64,000 bases of DNA, from the NCBI RefSeq assembly GCF_008923185.1, contig NZ_WBMT01000001.1, positions 62,001-126,000 of the forward strand, read 5' to 3'. Below, piece by piece: positions 27,801 through 36,588 of the stretch (within the stretch, counting starts at the first letter, position 1; each line of letters begins with the position of its first letter). Source of the stretch: Actinomadura rudentiformis (GTDB lineage: Bacteria; Actinomycetota; Actinomycetes; Streptosporangiales; Streptosporangiaceae). Below the pieces are notes generated by a model. That model was given only the letters and a program-made list of their open reading frames with translations. It had not been told where the DNA came from and searched no databases. The position numbers and the translations under genes were made by a program.

Positions 27801-29249
27801 ATGTGGCGCAGAATCACTCTCCTCGCTGCGGCGGTGCCCGCCCTGGCTGTGTTCGTCCCGGTGGACGCCACGTCGGCGGACGTGCGCGTGCCGGCGACGT
27901 CCCGGCTGTCAGGACCGAGCCCGTTCGCGAACTGCGCTCCGGGGCCACGTGACCACGACAAGGCCGACGGTGCGATCGAGCCGGTCCTGGCCGCCGATCC
28001 GTCCGACCCGCGTCGCCTGGCGGCGGTGTGGCCGCAGGACCACCAGCGTGGCGCGGTCATCGCCGTGACCCACGACCGCGGCAGGACGTGGCAACGTTCC
28101 GTCGTGCCAGGGTTGACCAGGTGCTCTGGCGGCGTCCACGAGTACGTGGACGAAGTGGCCGTCACGTTCACCGGCGACGGCGCGCTCGTGGTCACGGGCA
28201 CTGTGCAAAAGGGCGACGGCGCGACCGCGGGGCTGTCGGTGCGGTCCGCCGACGGCGCCCGTACCTGGACCCGGCCTGCGGTCATCACGCAGGAAACCGA
28301 CCCGGCCAACGGCGGGTTCATCACCGTTTCGACGGCGGCCGACCCGCGTGATCACCGGGTGCTGTATGCCGTCACCATGCAGTTCCCGCCGACCGAGCGG
28401 ACCACCAACCGGGCGCTGCTCAGCCGCAGCGTCGATGGCGGGCGTAGTTGGCAGCCACCGCGGCTGCTGCTGGAGGCGGGAACGCGTCGTCTGGTGTCGG
28501 GGCACCGGCTGAGCGTGCTGGATGACGGCACGCTGCTGAACGTCTACACCCTCGTCCAGTTGCGCGACGGCGCCCGCGACCTCAGCGTGCAGGCCGTGCG
28601 TTCCCGCGACGGCGGCGCGAGCTGGTCCCGACCGCGAAAGGTGGCTGACCTACGCACCAAGTGGCTCTTCCAAGACCCCGAATCCGGAGACCAGGTCTCG
28701 CACACCACGAGCCTGCTGTCCGACACCGCCGTCGACCGCCGTACCGGCCGGGTGTACGCGGTGTGGCAGGACGCGCGGTTCAGCGACGGCGCCGCCGACG
28801 GGGTCGCCATGGCGTCCTCCGGCGACGGCGGCCGTACGTGGACCGAGCCGGTCAAGGTGAACCGGACCCCGGCCACGATTTCCCCGCCGAACCAGCAGGC
28901 GTTCACCGTCTCGGTGGAGACCGGCCGCGACGGCACGGTGGCCGTGGCCTACTCCGACTTCCGCCACAACGACGCCGGCACGCCGCTGCTCACCGACCGC
29001 TGGCTGGCGCTGTGCTCCCCGCGTCCGGTGTCCTGCGCCGACCCAGCCGCGACTTGGCGTGAAACCCGCCTCACCACGACGTCGTTCGACATGCGGAAGG
29101 CGCCGCGGATCCCCGATGCGACCAGCCCGCGCGGGTTCTTCCTCGGCGAACAGATGGGCCTCGTCGCCAACGGACGCGGATTCACCACCACCTGGGCCGC
29201 ACCGGACGTTCCGGGACGAGCCGCCGTCCACGCCGCCAACCGCCGGTGA
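27801..29249 (+). CDS. Secreted Asp-box (BNR/sialidase-like beta-propeller) protein
   Basis: A 482-aa protein with a signal peptide (~1-27, RRITLLAAAVPALAVFVPVD). Five Asp-box motifs S/T-x-D-x-G-x-T/S-W are visible: THDRGRTW, SADGARTW, SVDGGRSW, SRDGGASW and SGDGGRTW. They indicate a sialidase-type beta-propeller. The arginine triad and Tyr/Glu pair of true sialidases are not evident to me, so glycosidase activity is uncertain. No neighbouring gene suggests a substrate. Two Cys residues near the mature N-terminus and two near the end (LCSPRPVSCAD) may form disulfides. A hairpin terminator follows closely. Confidence 0.85.
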   Translation: MWRRITLLAAAVPALAVFVPVDATSADVRVPATSRLSGPSPFANCAPGPRDHDKADGAIEPVLAADPSDPRRLAAVWPQDHQRGAVIAVTHDRGRTWQRSVVPGLTRCSGGVHEYVDEVAVTFTGDGALVVTGTVQKGDGATAGLSVRSADGARTWTRPAVITQETDPANGGFITVSTAADPRDHRVLYAVTMQFPPTERTTNRALLSRSVDGGRSWQPPRLLLEAGTRRLVSGHRLSVLDDGTLLNVYTLVQLRDGARDLSVQAVRSRDGGASWSRPRKVADLRTKWLFQDPESGDQVSHTTSLLSDTAVDRRTGRVYAVWQDARFSDGAADGVAMASSGDGGRTWTEPVKVNRTPATISPPNQQAFTVSVETGRDGTVAVAYSDFRHNDAGTPLLTDRWLALCSPRPVSCADPAATWRETRLTTTSFDMRKAPRIPDATSPRGFFLGEQMGLVANGRGFTTTWAAPDVPGRAAVHAANRR

Positions 29250-29268
29250 CCCGCTTCAAACCCTCCAG

Positions 29269-29290
29269 AGCCCCGGCCTGCGCCGGGGCT
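29269..29290 (+). terminator. Hairpin terminator after Asp-box gene
   Basis: AGCCCCGGC-CTGC-GCCGGGGCT is a perfect 9-bp stem with a 4-base loop, 19 bp after the stop codon of the secreted protein gene. Confidence 0.75.
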
Positions 29291-29808
29291 CGCCGCACCC
29301 TTGGCCACAGTCCACGGCGCATCATGCCCGGGGCCCGAATCCTCCACCACGGTCAACACCGTGGCGGTCAGCTCCGCTGTCCCGACAAGACGGATCTCCA
29401 CCTGGACCTCCTGCCTTGGAGGTCCCAACCCTCTGGTCTGGCCACAGCCGGCGGACGGGGTGGTCCGCATCGCCCGGCCACCGCGGTGCGCCACGCATTG
29501 TGCGGCCGACGGGTGGATTGTGCTGGCCGCCGAAACTGCGCCCGGACGTCGCAACGTGCAGGTCCCCATCTCGGACCTATCCGTGGATTTGCCAGGCGCG
29601 GAAATCGAAGCTTCTGGCTGACTCTGCTGGCGCCAGTCCTGCACCTCCGCTGCAGGACGGCTCAGGCGAGGCAGCAGGTCGGGCAGTGGGATGAGCGGAT
29701 TACTGTTGGGACGAATGGTCGCGGGGAGTGGCAACTCACGGTCCATCCAGATCACTTCGGACCGCTCTGGCGGCATCGTCCAGGGCCGCCTCCCTGCCTG
29801 GATCGGGC
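29291..29808. other. No supported gene (518 bp)
   Basis: Several frames are open here on both strands but none has a ribosome site plus recognisable motif. Minus-strand stretches such as VQVEIRLVGTAELTATVLTV look weakly coding-like; I cannot assign them. Confidence 0.4.
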
Positions 29809-30555
29809 TCAGAGCCCAGACCGATGGGCAGGTCGGAAGGATCGAACTGCAGAGTCAGTGGCCGTGTTCGGGGACCACTTCGGGCCGGGTTGAGCTCGTT
29901 GGGAGGGTTCACGAGCAGCAACCGACCCTGGCAAGCTGCTCTGTCGCCGGTTGTGCCGCGGTTCAGGAGGTGGCGGGACGCGGTCGACCGGCCGGTATTT
30001 CATCAGGACGACTCCTGAGGTGAACGGCTCGGCGGAGACCAGTTCCAGTCGTTGCGGTGGCCGGCCGTTCTCGAACAGGGCCTTGCCGTCGCGTAGGGCC
30101 ACCGGGTGTACCAGCATATGGAACTCGTCGACCAGCCTGAGTTCAACGAGGGCGCGGATCACCGCGAGACTGCCGTAGACCACGATGTCCTTGCCGTGGC
30201 CGCGTTTGAGTTCGATGACCTCGTCCCGGTCGACGCGTTCGAGTCTGCGGGTGTTCTGCCATGCGGCGATGTTGCCCGAAGCGGAGACGACGATTTTCTC
30301 CATGGTGTCGACCCGGCGGGCGTACTCGCGCACCTCGTCCGTCTCGTCAGGGTCCTGCGCGGCCCGGGGCCAGTGGCCGGCGAAGTCGGTGTGTGTGATC
30401 CGTCCCAGCAGCAGACTGCCGGAGCCCTCCACCAGTTCACGCTCGTACCTGTACATCTGGTCGTCGATCAGCAACCAGTCCATCTCGTCTCGCGGACCGG
30501 CGACGAATCCGTCGAGCGTCGTCCACGTCGACACAACGATCTTGCGCATTTTCAC
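29809..30555 (-). CDS. Dihydrofolate-reductase-like (RibD C-terminal) protein with aberrant tail
   Basis: A 248-aa frame. Residues ~3-190 form a RibD_C/DHFR-like fold: RKIVVSTWTTLDGFVAGPRD, GSLLLGRITHTDFAGHWPRA, IVVYGSLAVIRALVELRLVD, ending VLMKYRPVD. Proteins of this group are typically ~190-200 residues. Here about 55 residues of Pro/Arg/Ser-rich sequence follow, suggesting a lost stop codon. The GTG start overlaps the upstream split-barrel gene's TGA (GTGA), with an ATG two codons later as alternative. The two genes are translationally coupled. It is probably an NADPH-dependent reductase of unknown substrate. Confidence 0.83.
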   Translation of the reverse strand: MKMRKIVVSTWTTLDGFVAGPRDEMDWLLIDDQMYRYERELVEGSGSLLLGRITHTDFAGHWPRAAQDPDETDEVREYARRVDTMEKIVVSASGNIAAWQNTRRLERVDRDEVIELKRGHGKDIVVYGSLAVIRALVELRLVDEFHMLVHPVALRDGKALFENGRPPQRLELVSAEPFTSGVVLMKYRPVDRVPPPPEPRHNRRQSSLPGSVAAREPSQRAQPGPKWSPNTATDSAVRSFRPAHRSGL

Positions 30556-31079
30556 TCCATCATGGTGCGTTGAGCTGCCAGGACGGGTTCGGGGGTCAGC
30601 TCGGGGAACCGTTCCTGGAAGTCCAGGACGCCGACCCAGGTGGGACGCAGGGCGATTCGGACCATCCGCAGGCCGGGCTTGTCGATCGCCGCCACGTAGG
30701 CGTCGCCCGCCTCCTGACCCAGCCCGGCGCGCTGGACGGCGGCGTACTCGGGCAGGACGCCCTCGACCTCGGCCAGGGTGACCTTTCCTCGCAGCATGAG
30801 TGCCTGTGGGGGGCCGTCGGCGATGTCGATGGTGATCGCCACGTCGGGGCGGGTGCGCAGGGCGCGGACCTTGTAGGTGTCGGCGAACGCGGGGATGACG
30901 ACCTCCTCGCCGTTCCAGAGGAAGTTGACCGGGATCAGCCGTGGTGTGCCGTCCTTGACTGTGTAGGCCAGCCGCGCCATCAGAGTCAGGTCGTTGAGCA
31001 GACGCTGCGCGGTGGGAGTGTCCAGCAGTCGCACGTCGCCCTGCGGCAGCCGCGCCGCCGGGGTGTCAGAAAGGTTCAT
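30552..31079 (-). CDS. Pyridoxamine 5'-phosphate oxidase-family split-barrel protein
   Basis: A 175-aa split-barrel protein: LARLAYTVKDGTPRLIPVNF, VIPAFADTYKVRALRTRPDV and QALMLRGKVTLAEVEGVLPE are typical of FMN/heme-binding PPOX relatives. It is the first gene of a two-gene unit with the RibD-like reductase and is divergent from an HxlR regulator. It is the third split-barrel protein within 6 kb. The physiological substrate is unknown. Confidence 0.86.
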   Translation of the reverse strand: MNLSDTPAARLPQGDVRLLDTPTAQRLLNDLTLMARLAYTVKDGTPRLIPVNFLWNGEEVVIPAFADTYKVRALRTRPDVAITIDIADGPPQALMLRGKVTLAEVEGVLPEYAAVQRAGLGQEAGDAYVAAIDKPGLRMVRIALRPTWVGVLDFQERFPELTPEPVLAAQRTMME

Positions 31080-31101
31080 GAGGCCTCACCGTAGAGAAGC
31101 A

Positions 31102-31136
31102 ACTCCTAAATAACAAGTGGCACTCCTGAATTAGGA
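31102..31136. promoter_or_regulatory. HxlR operator: paired direct repeats
   Basis: ACTCCTAAAT (31102-31111) and ACTCCTGAAT (31122-31131) are direct repeats exactly 20 bp apart, two helical turns. TCCTAA (31104-31109) and TTAGGA (31131-31136) add a dyad. The array sits between the divergent split-barrel and HxlR genes and is AT-rich, as expected for a promoter with dimer sites on one face. Confidence 0.65.
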
Positions 31137-31158
31137 TTGCTGCGATAGGCTGACCACC

Positions 31159-31839
31159 ATGAGCGGTATGCGCAGCTATGGAGATCCGTGCGGTGTGGCC
31201 CGCGGCCTGGACGTCATCGGCGAACGCTGGGCCCTGCTGGTGGTACGCGACCTGCTGCTGGGCCCCAAACGCTTCAACGACCTGCACGCCGGCCTGCCGG
31301 GCGTCAGCCCGAACGTGCTCACCCAGCGGCTACGCGACCTGACCGAGCACGGCGTCGTCCAACGCCGCGATCTGCCGCCCCCCGCCCGCGTCCGCCTCTA
31401 CGAACTCACCGACTGGGGCCGCGACCTGGAGCCCCTCCTCCTCCACCTCGGCCGCTGGGGCAGCCAAACCCCCACCACCCCCGACGGTCTCCTCGGCATC
31501 GACTCCATCCTGCTCAGCATCAAGGCGGCCTTCGACCCAGCCAACGCCGCCGAGTCGAGCGGCCTCTACGAGCTGCGCATCGACGCCGACACCTACGTCA
31601 TCGAGGACACAGCCGACTCGCTCCGCATCAGCCGCGACACCGCCCCCAACCCTCCGGACGCCACCCTCACCACGAACCTCGACACCCTCCGCGCCATCTA
31701 CGACCACCAGATCACTCTGGCCACAGCACTGGACTCGGGCTCACTGCACCTTGACGGCAACGAAGCCGCCAAACAACGCCTCACCAGCCTCCTCTTGGCC
31801 TCGTTCGCGCCCTCACCCCGGCCGACCAACGTGCCCTGA
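31159..31839 (+). CDS. HxlR-family regulator with SCP2-like C-terminal domain
   Basis: A 226-aa protein. The HxlR winged HTH covers ~8-100: CGVARGLDVIGERWALLVVR, DLLLGPKRFNDLHAGLPGVS, NVLTQRLRDLTEHGVV. The remaining ~110 residues (DSILLSIKAAFDPANA ... SGSLHLDGNEAAKQRLTSLL) resemble the sterol-carrier-like domain fused to some actinobacterial HxlR proteins, which may bind a hydrophobic effector. It is divergent from the split-barrel/RibD unit, its likely target. Cys11 is in the usual redox-sensing position of some HxlR proteins. Confidence 0.9.
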   Translation: MSGMRSYGDPCGVARGLDVIGERWALLVVRDLLLGPKRFNDLHAGLPGVSPNVLTQRLRDLTEHGVVQRRDLPPPARVRLYELTDWGRDLEPLLLHLGRWGSQTPTTPDGLLGIDSILLSIKAAFDPANAAESSGLYELRIDADTYVIEDTADSLRISRDTAPNPPDATLTTNLDTLRAIYDHQITLATALDSGSLHLDGNEAAKQRLTSLLLASFAPSPRPTNVP

Positions 31840-31928
31840 AACTGCGAGATGCTCAGTGACATTGGCTGGCCCAGAGCCTCGACCACAGGTTGCGCCTGAG
31901 CCGGCCTCAGCACCCCTCTGGCCGAGGC

Positions 31929-32460
31929 GGCGCAGTAGTTGGTCGTAGGCAGCCACCGAGGATCAGGTGGCACGTGTGCCATGCGTCGTCCGGTCAGGAA
32001 CGTCACCGTCGCCGAATCGTCGTCAGTGTCGGCCGCCGCGTCGGGTGGTGAACGGTGTGTGAACAGGTCGGCCTCGGCGGCCTTGCGTGCCGACGCTCGA
32101 CCTGCAGCGCGACGGCCAGGTGCTCGTAACCCAGCAGCAGGACCTCGATCAGGACCCGGGTGTCGTCGCGGTCACCGTGGCTGTTCAGGCCGCCGTGCAC
32201 GGGGGCGAACTTGCCAGCGGCGCGGGCTTGTTCCAGCGCCGTCGCCCCGGGTAGGGCGCCGGATTTTCGGACCAGGGCCTCCAGGACTTGAGTCAGATCC
32301 AGCCGACTGGCGCCCTTGACCAGCAGTGGCGGGCAACCTCGGCCTGACCGTCATAGACGATCAGGCCGGAGGCGTGCAGCTTGACCCGGATCGTGCGGCC
32401 GATCAGGTGGTCCAGGACCGAATAGCGGTTGGTGCGGATGACCTGTTCTCTGAACTTCGA
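31929..32460 (-). pseudogene. IS21-family transposase (IstA-like), frameshifted C-terminal half
   Basis: The minus strand reads NRYSVLDHLIGRTIRVKLHA, SGLIVYDGQAEVARH, then after a shift SGALPGATALEQARAAGKFA and DTRVLIEVLLLGYEHLAVAL. After another shift come DLFTHRSPPDAA, VTFLTGRRMAHVPPDPR and finally AAYDQLLRR. This is the ordered C-terminal part of IS21 IstA transposases. At least three frame changes and loss of the DDE domain make it dead. No IstB is present. Confidence 0.8.
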
Positions 32461-32490
32461 TCTTGGTCCGAGAAGCGTGTTCTGGAGCCC

Positions 32491-32982
32491 TCATTTGAGG
32501 ATGCGGCCGGGATCGCTTCCAGGGGCGAAGCCGGCGAGCCTGCTTGGGTCTCGGTCGGTCTCCATGTCCTCTTCCCAGCCAACGGCGTGAGCGATGACGT
32601 AGTCGAGGTCGCCGCCGGTTTCGAGAAGTAGGCAGTGTGCGCCCTCGTGGATGCCGGTGTTATCGGCTCTGATCTTCTCCGCTTCGGCCAGGGTGGCGCA
32701 GCGGATGACGAGGCCGTCGTATTCGATCCTGATCTTCATGGCCCGGACGGGCTTGAAGACGATGTCGATGCGAGATTGACGGCTTCCCGCTTGCGTGGTT
32801 GTGCGCGTGCGCAGCAGTAGTTGGCTGTGGCTGATGGTGTAGGCCCAGGTAGTGAAGGCTCGGTCCGAGCGGAAGAGCTCTGCGCCGGGGGTGAAGCGGT
32901 CTTCGGTGTTCAGCCAATCCGATGCGTGCATGGCGGGGATCTTGTCAGCGTCGGTGTCGTTCGGCCAGCCGCAGCTGCTCAT
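32491..32982 (-). CDS. Hypothetical actinobacterial protein (~163 aa)
   Basis: I start at the ATG that overlaps the stop of the upstream integrase-like fragment (ATGA); a second ATG 17 codons later (MHASDWLNTEDRFTPGAELF) is equally plausible. The sequence has a beta-rich middle (AFTTWAYTISHSQLLLRTRT, RIDIVFKPVRAMKIRIEYDG) and an acidic end (GWEEDMETDRDPSRLAGFAP). I think it belongs to a conserved actinobacterial hypothetical family but cannot name a function. No signal peptide or membrane segment. Confidence 0.65.
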   Translation of the reverse strand: MSSCGWPNDTDADKIPAMHASDWLNTEDRFTPGAELFRSDRAFTTWAYTISHSQLLLRTRTTTQAGSRQSRIDIVFKPVRAMKIRIEYDGLVIRCATLAEAEKIRADNTGIHEGAHCLLLETGGDLDYVIAHAVGWEEDMETDRDPSRLAGFAPGSDPGRILK

Positions 32983-33188
32983 GGCCGGGCCTTGATCGGC
33001 ATGCCGAGATCGACGGTTGTTGAGCCGGACGACCGCCGGTCGATCTTGTCGTTGGCGCCGGCGAGGCTGGCTTGAAGGCCTTCGACTTCGCCGAGCCGGC
33101 CTTCGCGTTCGGCTCCGGTGATGCGGGCGATGAGGTTGTCGCGGACCTCGACGAGGCGGTGGCGTTGGGTGGGGTCGGGCCAGTGCAT
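32979..33188 (-). pseudogene. Integrase/recombinase C-terminal fragment 1
   Basis: The 69-residue frame reads PTQRHRLVEVRDNLIARITG, then LGEVEGLQASLAGANDKI and ends DLGMPIKARP. This helical segment with the LGMP ending resembles the extreme C-terminus of actinobacterial site-specific integrase-like proteins. The catalytic domain is absent upstream. Its stop overlaps the start of the hypothetical gene that follows. Confidence 0.55.
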
Positions 33189-33331
33189 GGAGCACCGCAG
33201 GCACGCTTAACCGAACTGATCTTGATTGCCGAAAATCAGGGCCTGCGGCACCGCCTAGGCCGTGCACTCTCCGTAGTGGAGGGAGACTTTGGCTTGACCG
33301 CTCGGTGTGTCGCAGTAGGTACCGGATCTCG

Positions 33332-33700
33332 TTAGAGAGAGCGGAACCGGCTGAGGAGGTCTTCAGCTCGTCGGCTGTCGGCTTTGAACCCGATGAGGTC
33401 GTGTCGATTGTCGAGTTCGGGCTGGATGACAAGTGCGTTATGGCACTCGAAGCAGAACGCGATTTCGAAGAACAGCTGATCAGTGCCATAAGCCCGGAGG
33501 CCGAATCCCGGCAGGAAGCAGCGCATGACGTCGCCTGTCGGCAGGGCAGCGACCAAGTCGAGGGCTTCGGCGGCGTCTGAGCCTTGCCAGGTCCCGATCG
33601 TCGCGCCGGGAACGCTGGTCCATCGATGCCATTCCGAGAGGTCATCGATTCGGATGCATTCCAGTCGGTCGGTCTTCACCGCGGATTCAGGCAGGCGCAT
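33332..33700 (-). CDS. Hypothetical protein (122 aa)
   Basis: The protein has the core VMRCFLPGFGLRAYGTDQLF followed by FEIAFCFECHNALVI; the Cys pair in CFECHN could bind a metal or form a disulfide. I do not know a function; small single-domain proteins of this kind occur in immunity-gene neighbourhoods. Its start lies inside the end of the second integrase-like fragment, mirroring the arrangement of the preceding pair. GAGGTGA lies upstream at a longer than ideal distance. Confidence 0.6.
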   Translation of the reverse strand: MRLPESAVKTDRLECIRIDDLSEWHRWTSVPGATIGTWQGSDAAEALDLVAALPTGDVMRCFLPGFGLRAYGTDQLFFEIAFCFECHNALVIQPELDNRHDLIGFKADSRRAEDLLSRFRSL

Positions 33701-33855
33701 CTGCTGATGATGTCACCTCAGATGATCGCCCTGTTATCCGACGGAGGCCTGGCATGCCGAGGTTGACAGCGCTTGTTCGTCTGGGCGCCTCGCGCATGGC
33801 TTGGAGTTTCTGATCGGCGGCGGCCAGGGTGGTCTCGATGGCTGCGACTTCTCCG
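33687..33855 (-). pseudogene. Integrase/recombinase C-terminal fragment 2
   Basis: The minus strand encodes EVAAIETTLAAADQKLQAMR, EAPRRTSAVNLGMPG and a short tail to TGA. It is clearly related to fragment 1 (EVEGLQASLAGANDKI ... DLGMP). Only this C-terminal piece remains. As with fragment 1, a small hypothetical gene starts at its end. Confidence 0.55.
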
Positions 33856-33980
33856 AGCCATCCTCATCACTCACGTCGTGGCGGTGACTGATCAGGGTGT
33901 GCAGAGGGACGGCCTCGGCAGTGGTGGAGATCGAGGGTGGCGGGCTGGCCCGGGTAGAGCGGTAGCGATGCCCGTTCAGG

Positions 33981-35039
33981 TTATGGATCTTCAGCCAGCT
34001 CCTTACGGCTGTCGCGGTCGAATTTGACTCCCACACCATCGGCTGCCCGTCGTGCGACGTCCTCCGTCGAGATGGATCGCAGCAGGGCGGCCATGAGCGC
34101 CAAGCCCACGCCGATGCTCAGGGCATGCTCAACGACTGCGATCAGCGTGTATTCAGCGGTGACAAAGCCCCCGGGCCGGAGGATCACCATCGGCAACTTC
34201 CAAGCGCTCCATGCGAACAGCGAACCTGAAGCCCCGAAGGCCAGCGCCGTCGGGATCCACAACCGCAGGCTTCGCGGTCGACGGCGGGTTAGCGCCCAGA
34301 GGCTCCAGACGCCGACCAGGGCCCACAGTCCCGAACTCGCGTTCAGCAGCCGCCCGTCGAGATCCCAGCGATCGCGTGCCGGGTCAAGGCCCAGCGTCCC
34401 GCCCAGCGCCCAGTGACACCAGAGCAGGGCCAGTCCGCCGGCAACGACCATCGCCGCCGTGACCAGCGGGGATGAGAGAGCCTGGCCGTCCCCGACTCGG
34501 CCGAGGAAGGCCCGCGGCCATCTCTCCCGCAGGTAGATCGGAATGGCCACGGCCAGGCCCATGGCCATTCCGGCGAAGCCGATGGTGATGAAGACCGTCT
34601 CCCAGCGCGGAGCCGCATCCGAGCCGTCACCGCCGCCCCCCGAGTCGGCCCCGAACGCGCCGAGAACACTCCTGATCAGCGCGTACGGAAGCATCGGGAC
34701 CAGGAAGCCCGCCCCCACCCAGGAAAAGAAGATCACCGGTACGGCGGGCAGCCGGCGTCCCCGTCGCTGGGCGAGCGCCAGCCCCAGCGCGACCCCGGTC
34801 ACCGCCATCACCACGGTGACGGCGTTCAGCACCACCCAGTCGGCAGTGCCGAAGTCGTCCGGAGCGTCCCCGAGCAGGGCCGCGGTGACCCAGACGACCT
34901 TGACCACCAGGTAGAGGCCCATGCTCAGCGCCGCGGCATAGCCGGCGAGCCTGCGCATCACACTCCAGCGCGCACCCACGCTCGCCGCCGAAAGCCCTGC
35001 CATCCTTCGCGTCATCCGAATCCGCACTCCCCGCGCCAA
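33981..35039 (-). CDS. Polytopic membrane protein of unknown function
   Basis: A 352-aa protein with about eight hydrophobic segments, for example RLAGYAAALSMGLYLVVKVV, WVVLNAVTVVMAVTGVALGL, VIFFSWVGAGFLVPMLPYAL, FITIGFAGMAMGLAVAIPIY and HALSIGVGLALMAALLRSIS. A Gly/Asp-rich loop (GADSGGGGDGSDAAP) separates segments three and four. There is no transporter or enzyme signature I recognise. The GTG start may be too early; ATG codons at MTRRMAG or MRRLAGY are alternatives. Confidence 0.75.
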   Translation of the reverse strand: MARGVRIRMTRRMAGLSAASVGARWSVMRRLAGYAAALSMGLYLVVKVVWVTAALLGDAPDDFGTADWVVLNAVTVVMAVTGVALGLALAQRRGRRLPAVPVIFFSWVGAGFLVPMLPYALIRSVLGAFGADSGGGGDGSDAAPRWETVFITIGFAGMAMGLAVAIPIYLRERWPRAFLGRVGDGQALSSPLVTAAMVVAGGLALLWCHWALGGTLGLDPARDRWDLDGRLLNASSGLWALVGVWSLWALTRRRPRSLRLWIPTALAFGASGSLFAWSAWKLPMVILRPGGFVTAEYTLIAVVEHALSIGVGLALMAALLRSISTEDVARRAADGVGVKFDRDSRKELAEDP

Positions 35040-35349
35040 CTGATCTCAACACCTGCCGAGCCTTCCGGGGCCGGTGATCGCGCGGGACCCGCCACGGTGG
35101 GAACCGCCGCCGATCGCTTCCCCCGCGCGGGGGAAGCAAGATCGTCCTCAGGTGCCCCCGTTTCCGAACGCGGCGAGTCGCATCAACTGCAACCGGTTCA
35201 GGGGCCTGATGCCGGTACGACGTTGATCCGCACCATGTAGGGGCGACGAGGTTGGGGCGGGTGTTGACGATCGTGCGGCGCATCGCCGCGATGTGGATGC
35301 GGCCGTTCGGGGTGGTCGACCTCGACCGCCAAGCCGAGAGACCCGCATG

Positions 35350-35530
35350 CGGTGACCACGCTGGCCGGGTTGGCAGTGTCGGCCTGCCACGCCTCCCACA
35401 GCTCACCGCCAGCTGAAAGGACCTGCTCGGCCTTGCACGCGAGCTCGGCGGAGGCGTTGTGACGGCCGGATGCGATGTGCGAGACACAGGAGCGGTCGTG
35501 TTCTGCGTCCGGCGCGCGTGGTGTACGGCG
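35350..35530 (-). pseudogene. XRE-type helix-turn-helix regulator, fragment
   Basis: Minus-strand translation gives CVSHIASGRHNASAELACKA followed by EQVLSAGGELWEAWQ. This matches the second half of the small XRE domain common in Streptomyces-type regulators (xISxIExGRR ... AxKADxALxxGGEL). The recognition helix start and the C-terminal DUF5753-like domain are missing or out of frame, so it is a relic. Confidence 0.45.
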
Positions 35531-35782
35531 TGCTAGAGCGAGCCGAGAGGATTCAAGAGTGCCTGATCTGATTGCACGCTCGGTGAATGAAGCACTCGGT
35601 GACTGGATGGAAATGGCTGCACTGCTACCTGCAGGTCTACGTCCTTGAACGACGCCCTCGCCGCCCCGGCGGGCTGGGATGTCTGTCGGAGCCTTGCGGA
35701 CCTTCGGCCGGGTGAGACCCCTGGAACGGCGAGTACGCCACCTGATCATCCGGATCTATCGCGACAACTCGATACGCGATTC

Positions 35783-36352
35783 CTAGCCTGGGGTGGCTGA
35801 CGCTTGTCCAACTTGTTCCATGCAGGCTTGGCGGACCAGAGCCGCCAGTTCGTTGCGGGGGCGGCCCCATCCGGCCTCCCACTCGTCGTGGAGTCCGTAG
35901 AGGGAGCCGAGGGGAGGTTCGTGGTAGGCGTCGTGCCAATCGGAGCTGACCATGAACTGTTCGACCTGGGCGATCAACCATTCGGCGTCGACCTGGTCGG
36001 CGAGGTGGAGAGCGGCGAGATCGTCGTAGACGGCGTTCACCGCGGAGCGGAGATCATCCGGAATGGGGGCCCGCGCATCGTTCAATGCCGCAGGGAGGAC
36101 GTCGCGGACCTCTCGGGTGTCGGATCCGTCCAGCCCGGCCAGCGTCCGGAGTGCTTCTCCATCATGACCGTCGGCGATCCAGTGCGCCGCCCAGAGCGGC
36201 ACTCGCTCGGCCGCCAGATTGTCGATCTTGAGCCAGGCTGCGACGAGGCGGGGCGAAGGGATCTTTCTGCCGCGGCCGTAGTAGGGGACTCTCACCCTTT
36301 CATTATGGCCTCTGACCACGTCCGGTGATTGAGCGTCCTCCTTCGAGATCAC
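35783..36352 (-). CDS. Hypothetical protein (189 aa)
   Basis: The central part LVAAWLKIDNLAAERVPLWA, then AHWIADGHDGEALRTLAGLD looks like a conserved actinobacterial family of small acidic helical proteins, but I cannot name it. The C-terminal half (WLIAQVEQFMVSSDWHDAYH, EPPLGSLYGLHDEWEAGWG) is aromatic-rich. The neighbourhood of SUKH-like and ankyrin genes suggests an immunity-type or phage-defence accessory role as one option. The start is uncertain; the first 30 residues look less conserved. Confidence 0.6.
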   Translation of the reverse strand: MISKEDAQSPDVVRGHNERVRVPYYGRGRKIPSPRLVAAWLKIDNLAAERVPLWAAHWIADGHDGEALRTLAGLDGSDTREVRDVLPAALNDARAPIPDDLRSAVNAVYDDLAALHLADQVDAEWLIAQVEQFMVSSDWHDAYHEPPLGSLYGLHDEWEAGWGRPRNELAALVRQACMEQVGQASATPG

Positions 36353-36588
36353 GTCCGGTACCGGCGGCCTTGGCAGACTGCCCGCAAGGCGCCAAGGGCC
36401 CCAAGGGCAGCCTGGGAAGCCGCTGGTGAATGGCTTCGGCCGCGCCTTAGTCGGCGTCGGGCATTATGACCTCGCGCCACCACCTGATCGGCGGCCGCAC
36501 CAGGCCCCGATCGCTTACAAACAGCTGCATCCGTCAAGGATCGCCACAAGAACGAGGGGCACCGGCAGGCGCATCGTTGGTGATGTGA

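Noticed and set aside
33734..34039. Minus-strand frame containing SWLKIHNLNG as a copy of the hypothetical protein at 35.8-36.4 kb
   Set aside because: Similarity is limited to about ten residues (WLKIxNL) and breaks immediately.
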